From the NCBI RefSeq assembly GCF_914767665.1, contig NC_059507.1, forward strand, positions 7,130,001 to 7,194,000: a DNA stretch of 64,000 nt, read 5' to 3'. A program made the position numbers and the translations under genes. The notes below the pieces were generated by a model. It worked only from the letters and a program-made list of their open reading frames with translations. It searched no databases and was not told where the DNA came from. Origin of the DNA: Harmonia axyridis (taxonomy: Eukaryota; Arthropoda; Insecta; Coleoptera; Coccinellidae). Of this stretch, positions 1 to 10,535 are shown piece after piece (within the stretch, counting starts at the first letter, position 1; each line of letters opens with the position of its first letter).

Positions 1-114
1 ATGGTGCTGAACTCATAGAAAGTGGAGGGAGATTATTCATTTTGCTATGTCGATTAGGGATTATAAATAGCCATGCTGCTATATTATTAGACGAGAGGAG
101 GAATATTAATAGAT

Positions 115-212
115 AGGCTTGTACTTGGTCCCTCATTATTGGCGAACACGGGTTTGCAATCAATTTTATTTGCTGATGATTGCAGATTCCCTTCAGCGAT
201 CCCATGATTTGG
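115..212 (+). pseudogene. Non-LTR retrotransposon reverse transcriptase scrap
   Basis: One frame from 115 reads RLVLGPSLL and, 10 codons later, ILFADDCR. This resembles the GxxLGPLLF block and the F/YADD catalytic block of LINE reverse transcriptases, with the spacer between them shortened. No flanking RT blocks, endonuclease or RNase H are visible, so it is a tiny relic. The match rests on two short motifs only, and no clade can be assigned. Confidence 0.35.
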
Positions 213-435
213 CGATTTGGGGTTCGGAAGAGTGTTTACCCCGGCTTTTGTAGTCATTTCGGATCATTATTCGCCGGTTGTATATCAACTGCGAAAGAGC
301 ATACTGATTTCCATTGAGAATTTTTGATAAATATAATAAATTACTATTGGAACAGAAAAAAATACAAACATAAATAAGAAAATAGAACAAATAATTATCA
401 ATATTAGAGTGGTACTCAGATGGATACTCAGAGTA

Positions 436-1905
436 ATAAACATAGATAGAAGGAGCATATGCCATTTTCAGTAAGAAAATTTTGTCCCCAACATGAACTA
501 TCGGATTTGACATGAAGCGCGCGGAAATGAAAACATATCGGTGATCCGATATTTCACTCAATTCACGAGTTTCTTCACAAAGAACGCACTTCTTATGTCC
601 AATAGTGAATCAAAATAGTCTTCTTCTTCCACATATCATAGGCCTTAGGCCTGTGTTTTCCAACTCTCAGCTCTCTTGAGATATTGATGACCACGAATCC
701 ATCCATCTCTTTGGGGGTCTTCCTAAGGGGCGTCGTAAAAATAGTGAATACCTAAATATATCAGAAATTCATGAAACAAACTTCAAGCGCTCTAAACGAC
801 GTGAAACAACCGATGACACTAGGAGAGCAATAGTTGCCAAACCTTGGATTTCAGAAGACAGTTACAGAAAATATTTCCCCTCAAAAAGCGTTATATCTCC
901 TGATTAATTCGTCACAGACCTCTCAAATAAAAACGTTTTTCAAACATCAAGTTTCTATCTAAACAAAGTTGCAGCCACGGGAATATTACCAATTTTTTTG
1001 TCGAAAATTTCAGATTTTTACCTAAATATCTAAAATAATGTACTGATTGCCCAACTGCAACCATTTTCGTGATCTAAATACTCGAATCAATCAATAAAAT
1101 GGTACAATATTTCCATGAAGAAACTTTTAATTTTTTTCAATTTTCTAAGGGTTAGGTAAGAAAAATTTTTCGACAAAAAATGTTTTAGGTGGGATCGAAA
1201 TTTGGCTAATCAGAGATCGTCAATTCTGGCACTGCTCACCGATTCTTCGTAGAGCTCACGGTTTTGAGGAAATTAGAACACGAATTTTAGGAAAAATTGA
1301 ATTTGACTCCAAAAATCGTTATATCTCCTGCATTATTCGTCACAGACCCCTCAAATAACAACGTTTTTCAAACTTGAAGTTCCGCTCTAAATCATAGTGA
1401 GGTTTCAAGTGACAGCTTCGAGAAAATTAAAAATTTTTTCTTTGAAAATTTCAGATTTTTGCCTATAATTTATGAAATAATGTACTGATCGCCCAACTGC
1501 AAATATTTTCGTAATCTACATAGTCGAATCAATCAATAAAATGATACAATATTTCCATGAAGGAACTTTTAATTTTTTTCAATTTTCTATGGAAAATGTT
1601 ACGAAAATTTTTGGACAAAAAATTTTTCAGGTGAGATCGAAATTCGGCTAATCAGTGATCGTCAATTATGGCACCACTCACAGATTTTTCGTAGAGCTCC
1701 CGGTTTTGAGGAAATTTGAACTCTAAATATTCTGCATACTATAAATTCGACAATTAGGAAAAATATCGGATTCGAAATAATCAAATCTGCATATTTAATC
1801 GGGTATAACTCAAATAAATATATTTCATTCAACAGAAAATACATTCATAATGATATAGTAAAATTGAGGACATGTAAAAATTGCGTATACTCCCTCTATA
1901 TATAT
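436..1905 (-). mobile_element. TA-flanked MITE-like element, interrupted by an insert
   Basis: The left end (ATAAACATAGATAG) and right end (CTCCCTCTATATATAT) are inverted relative to each other and each abuts a TA. The same ends and interior recur at 16472-17036 in opposite orientation: both carry the TTGTCCCCAACATG block, the stretch ending in GAAGTGCGTTCTTTG, and a shared block ending GTTTCACGTC. This copy is 1.47 kb instead of 0.57 kb because about 0.9 kb of other sequence (roughly 840-1715) sits inside, plus a smaller extra stretch near 640-750. It has no coding capacity. TA targets suggest a non-autonomous Tc1/mariner-type element. Confidence 0.6.
880..1715. repeat. Two tandem ~428-bp units inside the MITE
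   Basis: CGTTATATCTCCTG at 889 recurs at 1317, an offset of 428. The following text (bases 890-1300 against 1318-1715) repeats with scattered differences, including TCGTCACAGACC, CAATCAATAAAATG and GTAGAGCTC. There is no ORF. This is a diverged direct duplication that entered or arose within the 436-1905 element. Confidence 0.6.
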
Positions 1906-2498
1906 TAATCACTCTATGGATGGATACGAATTTGCATCCTCTGCTTTTTCATTTAAAGCCTAATAAAATAAATAATTATGTTCAATAGAATGGATATGAC
2001 TAAATAAATTAAGAAGACAATACACCATTCCATGTATCGTTCCATTTTTAGTGATTGCTTGTCAAATGTCAAAAACGACAGTTGTCCAGCTATCCAAAAT
2101 TAAAACTTTTATTGAAAAACCCCGTATATTACCACAAAGTTACACCTAAATGATCGTAGACCGATAAATTCTTGGAAATATTATTCAAATATCGAAATCA
2201 ATGACTCCAGATTTGAATACTGCTGGTTAATACCTATTGTTGAGGTTTTTCGCTAAAAACTACACAAAATCATACTAGAGTAGTTTTCCATGTCGGAAAC
2301 CCAGATAATCGCTTCGTGGCATCAATGCTCAATCGATGGAAGACAAAAAAACAGTCACTGCAAATAAACGAGGAATATATTTCCCAACATGCATTAAACT
2401 AAGTGTTTTCTCCAATGCTGTGTCAAATCCGTTCATTCTGCCATGTAGAACAGAATCATGCGGAAATATCTCAGTTTCACACATATTTCATGGTTATA
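1906..2498. other. Unassigned AT-rich sequence
   Basis: I see no coding region, RNA gene or repeat with recognisable ends. Around 2040-2120 the text CGTTCCATTTTTAGT...TGTCAAATGTCAAAA recurs near 20670-20720, so some of it is dispersed repeat. Confidence 0.4.
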
Positions 2499-3436
2499 AC
2501 GGGTGTTTTTTTTCAAGGTATATAACTTTAAGTTGGCATTACTGTTCAAGATGGAAACCGATTCAACAGGTGTCAAGTGATTTATTCTCAGTTTTGTTTG
2601 GCAATTCATTATAAATAGACCCACGGCTGAACAAAGCTTGCAAATAGTGCAATTTTATTTCGAAAATAATGGTTCTGTGCGGAATACGTATCGCGCACTA
2701 CGTCCATTTTATTTTGTTTAGCGATGAAGCGCACTTCTGGTTGAATGGCTACGTCAACAAAAAAACTGCCGCATTTGGAGTGAAGCCAATCCTCAAGTGT
2801 ATGTCGAAACACCGTTGCATCCAGAAAAACTGACTGTTTGGTGCGCTTTATGGGCTGGTGGGATCATTGGTCCGTACTTCTTCAAAAACGATGATGGCCA
2901 GAACGTTACAGCCAATGGTGATCGGTATAGAGCCATGATTACTAACTTTTTCATTCCTGAATTGAACAACCATGATGTCCAGGAGCTGTGGTTCCAACAA
3001 GACAGCGCAACATGTCACACAGCTCGTGCCACAATCGATTTATTGAAAGACACGTTTGGTGACCGCCTAACTTCACATTTTGAACCTGTGAATTGGCCTC
3101 CAAGATCTTGTGATTTAACACCGCTAGACTACTTTCCGTGGGGCTATGTGAAATCATTGGTCTATGCGGATAAGCCACAAACCCTTGACCATTTGGAAGA
3201 CAACATTCGCCGTGTTGTTGCCGATATACGGCCATAAATGTTGGAAAAAGTCATCAAAAATTGGACGTCCAGATTGGACTACATCCGAGCCAGCCGTGGC
3301 GGTCATATATAGAAATCATATTCAAAATGTAATGCCACAAGATTATCTTTTGGATAAATAAAATTCATGTCAATCGAATAATCCATCGTTGTTTTATTGC
3401 AATTTAAAGTTCTATAGCTCTAAAAAAAACAACCTT
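2499..3436 (+). mobile_element. DD41D-type Tc1/mariner element, internally deleted copy A
   Basis: The element lies between TA dinucleotides (2497-2498 and 3437-3438). Its ends are imperfect inverted repeats built on GGGTGTTTTTTT...TATA.AACTTTAA.TTG. At 938 bp it is shorter than an element coding a whole ~340-residue transposase needs to be. The start of the HTH domain (EQSLQIVQFYFENNGSVRNTYRALRPF) is joined directly to FILFSDEAHFW, so most of the DNA-binding region and linker is gone. The copy at 24191-25129 has the same junction. Confidence 0.85.
2622..3320 (+). pseudogene. Transposase remnant of DD41D copy A
   Basis: The catalytic half is readable: FSDEAHFW (first Asp), WFQQDSATCHTA (second Asp), then NWPPRSCDLTPLDYF (third Asp). 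I count 41 residues between the second and third Asp, the spacing of the reported DD41D group; ordinary mariners have 34. Breaks are a +1 shift at the deletion junction near 2712, a one-base loss near 2760 (compare copies B and C), and a TAA at 3235 replacing a codon that reads Gln in copy C. The tail RLDYIRASRGGH is still recognisable. It cannot make an active enzyme. Confidence 0.85.
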
Positions 3437-3904
3437 TACCATCGAATTCACCAAGATCCTTCAGGATATTCCAACCAAACCCCCTTCCGCCATAAAACCA
3501 ATTCCACCAATACACACCCCTCATATCGATCATCAAGTCAGAACCCCCGTACGTCTGAAAAATCTCCCAGTTTTTCCTCCTGAATCGAAGTAATTCGTTC
3601 AGATCTGGCGTAACATGCCTCTGCCCCATCCGTTGAACCTTTAATTCCACATTGTTCGAATATCGTTTGGACCAATTGAGCACGTAGGTAGGTTTTCCGA
3701 TTTTTCCCCGTGCCGGATAATCGACTCAACCTTTTCCGAGTGATTGATCGATAGAAAATTCTACCGGTTCTTTTCACGGGAATTTTACGGGCGATACAAC
3801 TGCTTCGATTTCTGTCGCGGCCTCGTAAAACGTTCCGTGCGGAGGTTACGCTGAGAAATTGGGGGGACGCACATCGCAGATTGATTTGAAATCGAGCCGG
3901 GTTA
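3437..3904. other. Unassigned sequence with a GC-richer patch
   Basis: There is no supported gene. Bases 3690-3900 are clearly more GC-rich than their surroundings. A reverse-strand reading frame of about 140 codons is open here (3538-3960), but it resembles no protein I recognise, so I treat it as chance or as an old unidentified exon. Confidence 0.35.
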
Positions 3905-3993
3905 TGCTGCAGAATTATGATGTGGGTATTTGGTTGCAGGGAATATGGATTACGCCTCATTGATCGGATCTATTCAGGCAAGGGTATCTATCT

Positions 3994-4065
3994 GAATGTA
4001 TAACCTATAAAGGTATTGAGGACCGTGCAGATTGTTTAGACGGGAGTAATGAAGCTTCTGATTGC
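3994..4065 (+). pseudogene. LDL-receptor class A-like fragment (array unit 1)
   Basis: The frame from 3994 reads ECITYKGIED followed by RADCLDGSNEASDC. The C..DC.DGSxE...C pattern resembles the calcium-binding end of an LDLa repeat, with one expected Cys missing. Just upstream the frame has a TGA, and the array copies around 4866-4930, 5735-5805 and 6608-6668 are equally broken. It could be an exon piece captured by the repeat, or chance. Confidence 0.3.
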
Positions 4066-5117
4066 GATAAAGTTGAAATGGCAATTTGGTTAGATATCCA
4101 AGAACTGAATGGAATTGGAGAGGTTATACTCAAAACGAGATGTTCAAGTCTATTCAATTCTATTCGAATTCAAATAATTGTACATGACGTACATTAGTTA
4201 TTCTCATTATTAACCACCTTTATCAACCAATCGCTTTGTTATCTATAATTTCAGAGGTCAAAAGTCCTGGAGAACCTGTAGAACATCACTTTGCAAGTAC
4301 TCGTTCATTCAACGAACAGTGAAGGGTTTGGAATTTATTGCCTAAGGAGGACTTCCAGGATTTTAGGAAGAACACCAATTCGTACTTTTATTCCCTCAGT
4401 TCTCACGATGTTCTCTGAACATCAGCAGGATATTTCCTTCTCGTGAGAACCAGAACATGAATAAAAGTGAGAAAAAAAAAGGATGAGGGAAGCTTGAGCC
4501 CAATCTTCAAATTGCGATAAAGATGCAAGAAACCAAGCGTTTGCCTGCTTACTTGACTTGTATAAGAAAGTTAAACTGGCAACAACACTAAAACATGTGG
4601 AAAAAAGAAAAAAAAATCAGTTCATGAAAATACAACTCTCTGTTGAGGAGAGAGGACAACAGTGACAAGGACTAGCAACAGAAATGGGCATTCAGAGACG
4701 AGTCGTGAATTTCCTGCTTAGCTCAACTATTCTACTGCAAAGTCACCACGCTTCGCTATGGAGATGGAATGTGAAAATAATGCTGCAGAAATATGATGTG
4801 GGTATTTCGTTGCAGGGAATATGGATTACGCCTCATTGATCGGATCTATTCAGGCTATATATAACCTATGAAGGTATTGAGGACCGTGCAGATTGTTTAG
4901 ACGGGAGTAATGAAGCTTCCGATTGCGATAAAGTTGAAATGGCAATTTGGTCAGATATCCAAGAACTGAATGGAATTGGAGAGGTTATACTCGAAAGGAA
5001 ATGTTCAAGTCTATTCAATTCTATTCGAATTCAAATAATTGTACATGACGTACATTAGTTATTCTCATTATTAACCACCTTAATCAACCAATCGCTTTGT
5101 TATCTATTATTTCAAAG

Positions 5118-5279
5118 GTCAAAAGTCCTGGAGAACCTGCAAAACATCACTTTGCAAGTACTCGTTCATTCAACGAACAGCGAAGGGTTTGGAATTTATT
5201 GCCTAAGGAGGACTTCCAGGATTTTAGGAAGAACACCAATTCGTACTTTTATTCCCTCAGTTCTCACGATGTTCTCTGA
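5118..5279 (+). pseudogene. LINE C-terminal fragment in array unit 2
   Basis: The frame reads STRSFNEQRRVWNLLPKEDF followed by QDFRKNTNSYFYSLSSHDVL and a stop. The S(F)xxRTxRxWNxLP.E.F...FK...YL pattern is typical of the C-terminal end of several LINE polyproteins. The same piece lies in units 1 (about 4290-4420) and 3 (about 6030-6160), where a TGA interrupts it. Relative to unit 4, units 1-3 have lost roughly 100 bp between the RT part and this tail. Confidence 0.55.
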
Positions 5280-6790
5280 ACATCAGCAGGATATTTCCTT
5301 CTCGTGAGAACCAGAACATGAATAAAAGTGAGAAAAAAAGAAGGATGAGGGAAGCTTGAGCCCAATCTTCAAATTGCGATAAAGATGCAAGAAACCAATC
5401 GTTTGCCTGCTTACTTGACTTGTATAAGAAAGTTAAACTGGCAACAACACTAAAACATGTGGAAAAAAGAAAAAAAAATCAGTTCATGAAAATACAACTC
5501 TCTGTTGAGGAGAGAGGACAACAGTGACAAGGACTAGCAACAGAAATGGGCATTCAGAGACGAGTCGTGAATTTCCTGCTTAGCTCAACTATTCTACTGC
5601 AAAGTCACCACGCTTCGCTATGGAGAAGGAATGTGAAAATAATGCTGCAGAAATATGATGTGGGTATTTCGTTGCAGGGAATATGGATTACGCCTCATTG
5701 ATCGGATCTATTCAGGCAAGGGTATCTATCTGAATGTATAACCTATAAAGGTATTGAGGACCGTGCAGATTGTTTAGACGGGAGTAATGAAGCTTCCGAT
5801 TGCGATAAAGTTGAAATGGCAATTTGGTTAGATATCCAAGAACTGAATGGAATTGGAGAGGTTATACTCAAAAGGAAATGTTCAAGTCTATTCAATTCTA
5901 TTCGAATTCAAATAATTGTACATGACGTACATTAGTTATTCTCATTATTAACCACCTTTATCAACCAATCGCTTTGTTATCTATAATTTCAAAGGTCAAA
6001 AGTTCTGGAGAACCTGCAGAACATCACTTTGCAAGTACTCGTTCATTCAACGAACAGTGAAGGGTTTGGAATTTATTGCCTAAGGAGGACTTCCAGGATT
6101 TTAGGAAGAACACCAATTCGTACTTTTATTCCCTCAGTTCTCACGATGTTCTCTGAACATCAGCAGGATATTTCCTTCTCGTGAGAACCAGAACATGAAT
6201 AAAAGTGAGAAAAAAAGAAGGATGAGGGAAGCTTAAGCCCAATCTTCAAATTGCGATAAAGATGCAAGAAACCAAGCGTTTGCCTGCTTACTTGACTTGT
6301 ATAAGAAAGTTAAACTGGCAACAACACTAAAAGATGTGAAAAAAAGAAAAAAAAAGATCAGTTCATGAAAATACAACTCTCTGTTGAGGAGAGAGGACAA
6401 CAGTGACAAGGACTAGGAACAGAAATGGGCAGTCAGAGACGAGTCGTGAATTCCTTGCTTAGCCCAACTATTCTACTGCAAAGTCACCACGCTTCGCTAT
6501 GGAGATGGAAGGTGTATATAATGCTGCAGAATTATGATGTGGGTATTTGGTTGCTGGGAATATGGATCACGCCTCATTGATCGGATCTATTCAGGCTATA
6601 TATAACCTATGAAGGTATTGAGGACCGTGCAGATTGTTTAGACGGGAGTAATGAAGCTTTCGATTGCGATAAAGTTGAAATGGCAATTTGGATTGATATC
6701 CAAGAACTGAATAGAATTGGAGATGTTCCTTCCATTCAAGTCTATTCAAATTCAAATAATTGTACATGTTACCTTAGTTATTCTCATTAT

Positions 6791-7088
6791 TAACCACCAT
6801 TATCAACCAATCGCTCTGTCATCTATCATTTCGAAGTTCATGAAAAAAGGCAACAACATCGAACTCATGAAACATCTAGAATACTCAGAAATTATCAACG
6901 ATAAGCAATATGGTTTCTGTCATCAGATTGAGAAGACCTGGAGAACCTGCAGAACATCTCTTTTCGAGTACTCGTTCATTCAACGAACAGCGAGGCTTAG
7001 GAACACATTGCCTAGGGAGGTGTTCCAGAATTTCAAGAAGAACACCAATTCGTACCTTCATTCCTTCGCTTCTCACGATGTTCTCTGA
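6791..7088 (+). pseudogene. LINE reverse transcriptase fused to its C-terminal tail (unit 4)
   Basis: This least-degraded unit reads YQPIALSSIISKFMKK...NDKQYGF, matching the conserved YRPI(S/A)LxSxxSKxxE and INDxQYGFR blocks at the start of LINE reverse transcriptase domains. It then jumps to SFIQRTARLRNTLPREVF, the far C-terminus. The catalytic core between them is deleted. It is a relic, and it explains where the shorter pieces in units 1-3 come from. Confidence 0.65.
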
Positions 7089-7140
7089 ACATAGCAGGAT
7101 ATTCTCTATTGGGAGAACCAGAACATGAAAAAAGTGAGAA

Positions 7141-8146
7141 AGCAAGAAGAAAAAGGGAACTTTTAATTCTTCCTCGAAAAAATTTTGTTCAAGGTCCAGG
7201 TATGAAAATTTCAAGAAAAATTTTTCGATGTATACATTTTCCGGCAAGATCGAATTTCTGCTTATTTGCGATCGCTTATTTGAGGTTTAATCAGCTTCTT
7301 CGGAAGATTTCGTTTACTAGGTACCTTACAGAAAAATTAACGTAATATAGCAAATACTCAACATCCTTAGATTTTCAGTGGAATATGCAATAATTGTTGA
7401 AATTTGTATTAGCGCAAATGCATTTCATCTGGTCTCTAGTATTTATGAATTGCATAATTGGATTCGTTATTGCTAACAAGATGAAGAATCATATTCGAAC
7501 GGTGTAATTTTTAAAATAAAGTCACATTAATTCAGTTGGTCCTTCGAATAAAACTATAACATTTCAGCTGTGCAGCAATGTTCGAGAAATAACTCTTATA
7601 ACCCTAAGCATCAATTGCGTTACTTGTTCCTACGAACAACCTAGAATTATTATTGCCCTTCTAAGATATATTAAGGTCTTCTCAAGCACAATCTCGACCG
7701 CATAAATCCAGATCCTTCCAATTACATTCTGTCATAATGAAAACGTATACATTTCTCCCCATGTCATTTAACATTTTCGGGGACCTAGTGTAATGACCGA
7801 ACCGCGATTCTGTGCCGCACAGATATCATTTGTCCACTCGTTACCGTCGCAACATAAATCATCTCCCTCTTTCTGTCTGTGACAGCCGAATCATGTCCAA
7901 TAGAAAAAATGGAAATTCGCGAATGATTGATGTGTGTCTTTGTGTTGGTTTTTTGGGATAACCTGGTGCTACAAAACTCCATGTTGTCTTTTTCAGCAGT
8001 GACGGATTTATGGACGAACGCTGAGATGGGTCGTGGTGGGAATTTGGCGGAGCCGAGTCCAATTGCTGATCGCTCACGTTGATAAAAGAATGGCGGGTTG
8101 TGAAACGGAATTTGAGGGAGTTATTGAGATGCCATTGATTCAAATA
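7141..8146. other. Unassigned AT-rich sequence
   Basis: No gene, RNA or bounded repeat is visible. Reading frames here are short and uninformative. Confidence 0.4.
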
Positions 8147-8312
8147 TTGTTACTGTTTCTGTTACCGTTATTTTTACTGTTACTGTTTCTGTTACCGTTA
8201 TTTTAACTGTTACCGTTATTGTTACTGTTACTGTTACTGTTACTGTTACTGTTACAGTTACTGTTACTGTTACTGTTACTGTTACTGTTACTGTTACTGT
8301 TACTGGTACTGG
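8147..8312 (+). repeat. (GTTACT)n hexanucleotide repeat
   Basis: Perfect or near-perfect GTTACT units fill 8221-8303. They are preceded by degenerate units (GTTACC, GTTATT, GTTTCT) from about 8147. The motif is not the common arthropod telomeric TTAGG. A second array of the same motif lies at 9298-9357. Confidence 0.9.
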
Positions 8313-9297
8313 TATTTACTGATATTCCAATTTTCGCTCCGAAGTCCACCAAACATAGAGGTCTCTTATCTCGAACGATTCAACCTGAACAACTCTGATT
8401 TCCTGTCTGACTATCGGTCAGTGTTCGTGTTTTCACTGAATCAAAACAGTGCAAGAAAATAGCTCATCAAAGACGGTGTTAGAGGAGAATTCATTCCGCA
8501 TGTGCGATGAATATCAACATTTCACATGAATAATATCTGGAACTCATGACACATCGCATTAGGGAGTAAGAGATGCGTGTGGGTAATAAGAATTACTACA
8601 ATATTAACGAAAGCCATGTATGCTGAAGCGACTCCTGGGATTGGTTGGGAGATCCTTCTATTCAAGATTCATTTCATAGGACTCTTACCTACCCCCGTAC
8701 GTTTCCGTAATTTATCATCCTGTTTCTCTGGAGGAGCACGTCAAACTTCACAATTACAACACGCGTTTCTCGAATCCATGTCACAGCGCTCTTGGGATTC
8801 ACAGAATGAAAATTCATTCATTTCGAAGGAACAGAGTCCTATTCAATTATGTTCTAACAGTTCAGGAACCGGAGCTCTGGAATTGGACGAGTGATATAAC
8901 ATTTTATCTCATTGAATTTATTATTTTTTTCTGTGGCAGTAAAACGATTGACATTTTATCTCTGTTGACCGGTCATATAAAATATCACCTTCTATGAAAT
9001 TACTCTTTTGTCTGGGAAAAAAGTGAGTACTTCAAATGAGAATCGACAGGTGCAATTTTTGTGGTGGGAGGAAAAAACTCCTAATCACCTGGTTGAGATA
9101 TCCTTGATTCATTGTAACGTTACAATCGCCCTTGAGACTCCAAAACTGATTCTCTCTGTTTCTTTCTCTAGATAAGCGCATCCGTTGGCGCTTCATCGGC
9201 GACCAACCACACAACACGAATCGACAAACCACCGCATCTTTGAAAATTCCAGTAGCGTAACATGAATTGAAGCATGCAAAATCGATACATCAGATTT
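8313..9297. other. Unassigned sequence between two hexamer arrays
   Basis: No supported gene. A reading frame at 8577-8894 (+) has no recognisable motif. A TTGTAACGTTACAA palindrome lies at about 9116-9129; a similar one occurs near 11311. Confidence 0.4.
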
Positions 9298-9357
9298 TGT
9301 TATTGTTATTTTCATTGTTACTGTTACAGTTACTGTTACCGTTACTGTAACTGTTAC
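9298..9357 (+). repeat. Second (GTTACT)n-like array
   Basis: About ten GTTATT/GTTACT/GTTACC/GTAACT units form a degenerate hexamer tract with the motif of 8147-8312, about 1 kb away on the same strand. Confidence 0.8.
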
Positions 9358-10350
9358 AAAAATCTTTTTCTTTGTTGATTCAATCAAAAAATTCAACTAT
9401 TTTCTAGTGAAAATCATTAGAGTGTGTTGTGATTTATGCTAACTGAACCGATATTGTTCAGTATTGTTACAATCAAACAAAAAAAAATTGAAACGATGTA
9501 GTTCTGAATTATTCATTACTGTATTTTTGTTATGCATGAAAAAGTGGAATTTTCCAAATAATGAGCTCTCCAGCACACTCCGTATCAAGTTGAACCAAAC
9601 CGGCGACAAATCCTAATCCCAGTTTTTCCAAGAGAACAATTCCGAAGCTCCGAATAGGTTCAGAGGGTCACATTGAAACTTTCAAGTCACATATATCCCC
9701 CTTTATTCTGTCATAACTAATTCCCTAACGTGTTTTCTTTCGCTGAACCCCAATCGTTTAGCTGAAACGGCGCCCTCACAAGGGTTTATTGAATAACTTC
9801 AACCCATTCGGGCTGGTAGTTATCGAGTGGTTTAAGTATTCTTACAAGTATGACATATTCGAAGTCGGAAATAAATTGGAATGGGAAGAGGGCAAGGCAG
9901 CGTGAAATTGAAGCCTAACGCGCCAACTAATCTGCCTTTTCTTTCTCTAATTTTGCAAAGCCGTAGTAAAGTCCTCCAAAGGCAGGCTTTGCATATAAAA
10001 TATCAAGCCATTCAATTTCAAGGGAATAATGCCAGGGACCTTCGCTTCTCGTTTATATTTCGCGGAAAATTGTTGTATACGTTGAGAGCCAAAATAAGAA
10101 AACCTTCGGGGTTTGGCGGAATAGGAAGCTGTTGAAAAATTAGTTATGGAAAATAGGAGAGGTCTTGTGCAAACTCTTGACAATTACAATCGAATGTTAA
10201 CACAAAATGTACCGTTCGAAAAACTTGGTATTATTTCCATGTCCTTCAGTAATAGGACAACTAATAATAACTAATAGGAATTGACTAAATCTCATCGTTG
10301 TAGTTCCTATGAGGGAAAGAACTTGGGTATTAACCTCCATCCTAATATGA
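9358..10350. other. Unassigned sequence
   Basis: No gene or bounded element can be supported. Short frames such as 9881-10135 (+) show no family motifs. Confidence 0.35.
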
Positions 10351-10351
10351 A

Positions 10352-10534
10352 GTGTATCATGTTTTCAAGATTTTAAATGAAGCATATAAAGCCTTGGAAT
10401 TTCTAATATGGCACAGTAGAATTCTACAGATACCTACAACAACATACAACTACATATACAATGTTCTTGTAAGACCACATTTAGAATATGTATCTATAGT
10501 TTTGGTCCCTAAGACCCAAGCTGACGAGCAAAAG
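10352..10534 (+). pseudogene. LINE reverse transcriptase C-terminal fragment
   Basis: The frame reads FKILNEAYKALEFL...TTYNYIYNVLVRPHLEYVSIV. LxxLYxxLVRPxLEYxSxxW is a strongly conserved block just after the palm/thumb of many LINE reverse transcriptases. Nothing else of the element is recognisable, and it runs directly into mariner-derived sequence at 10536. Confidence 0.6.
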
Positions 10535-10535
10535 A

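Larger units (their letters stand above)
3905..7140 (+). repeat. Tandem array of four ~870-bp units
   Basis: TGCTGCAGAA begins each unit at 3905, 4781, 5643 and 6522, giving unit lengths of 876, 862 and 879 bp plus a shorter, more diverged fourth unit. Units 1-3 are nearly identical, so the array is recent. Units 1 and 3 carry an AAGGGTATCTATCTGAATG insertion that units 2 and 4 lack, an A-B-A-B pattern suggesting duplication of a dimer. Each unit holds a short LDL-receptor-like reading and a LINE C-terminal fragment. Confidence 0.85.

Noticed and set aside
3538..3960. 140-codon reverse reading frame in a GC-richer patch
   Set aside because: No recognisable domain, no conserved motif, and it overlaps the start of a tandem repeat unit. 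GC-rich composition alone keeps such frames open.
3994..4065. LDL-receptor class A domain as a real gene
   Set aside because: The reading has stops nearby, lacks a Cys and is repeated within the array with LINE debris. Kept only as a low-confidence fragment.
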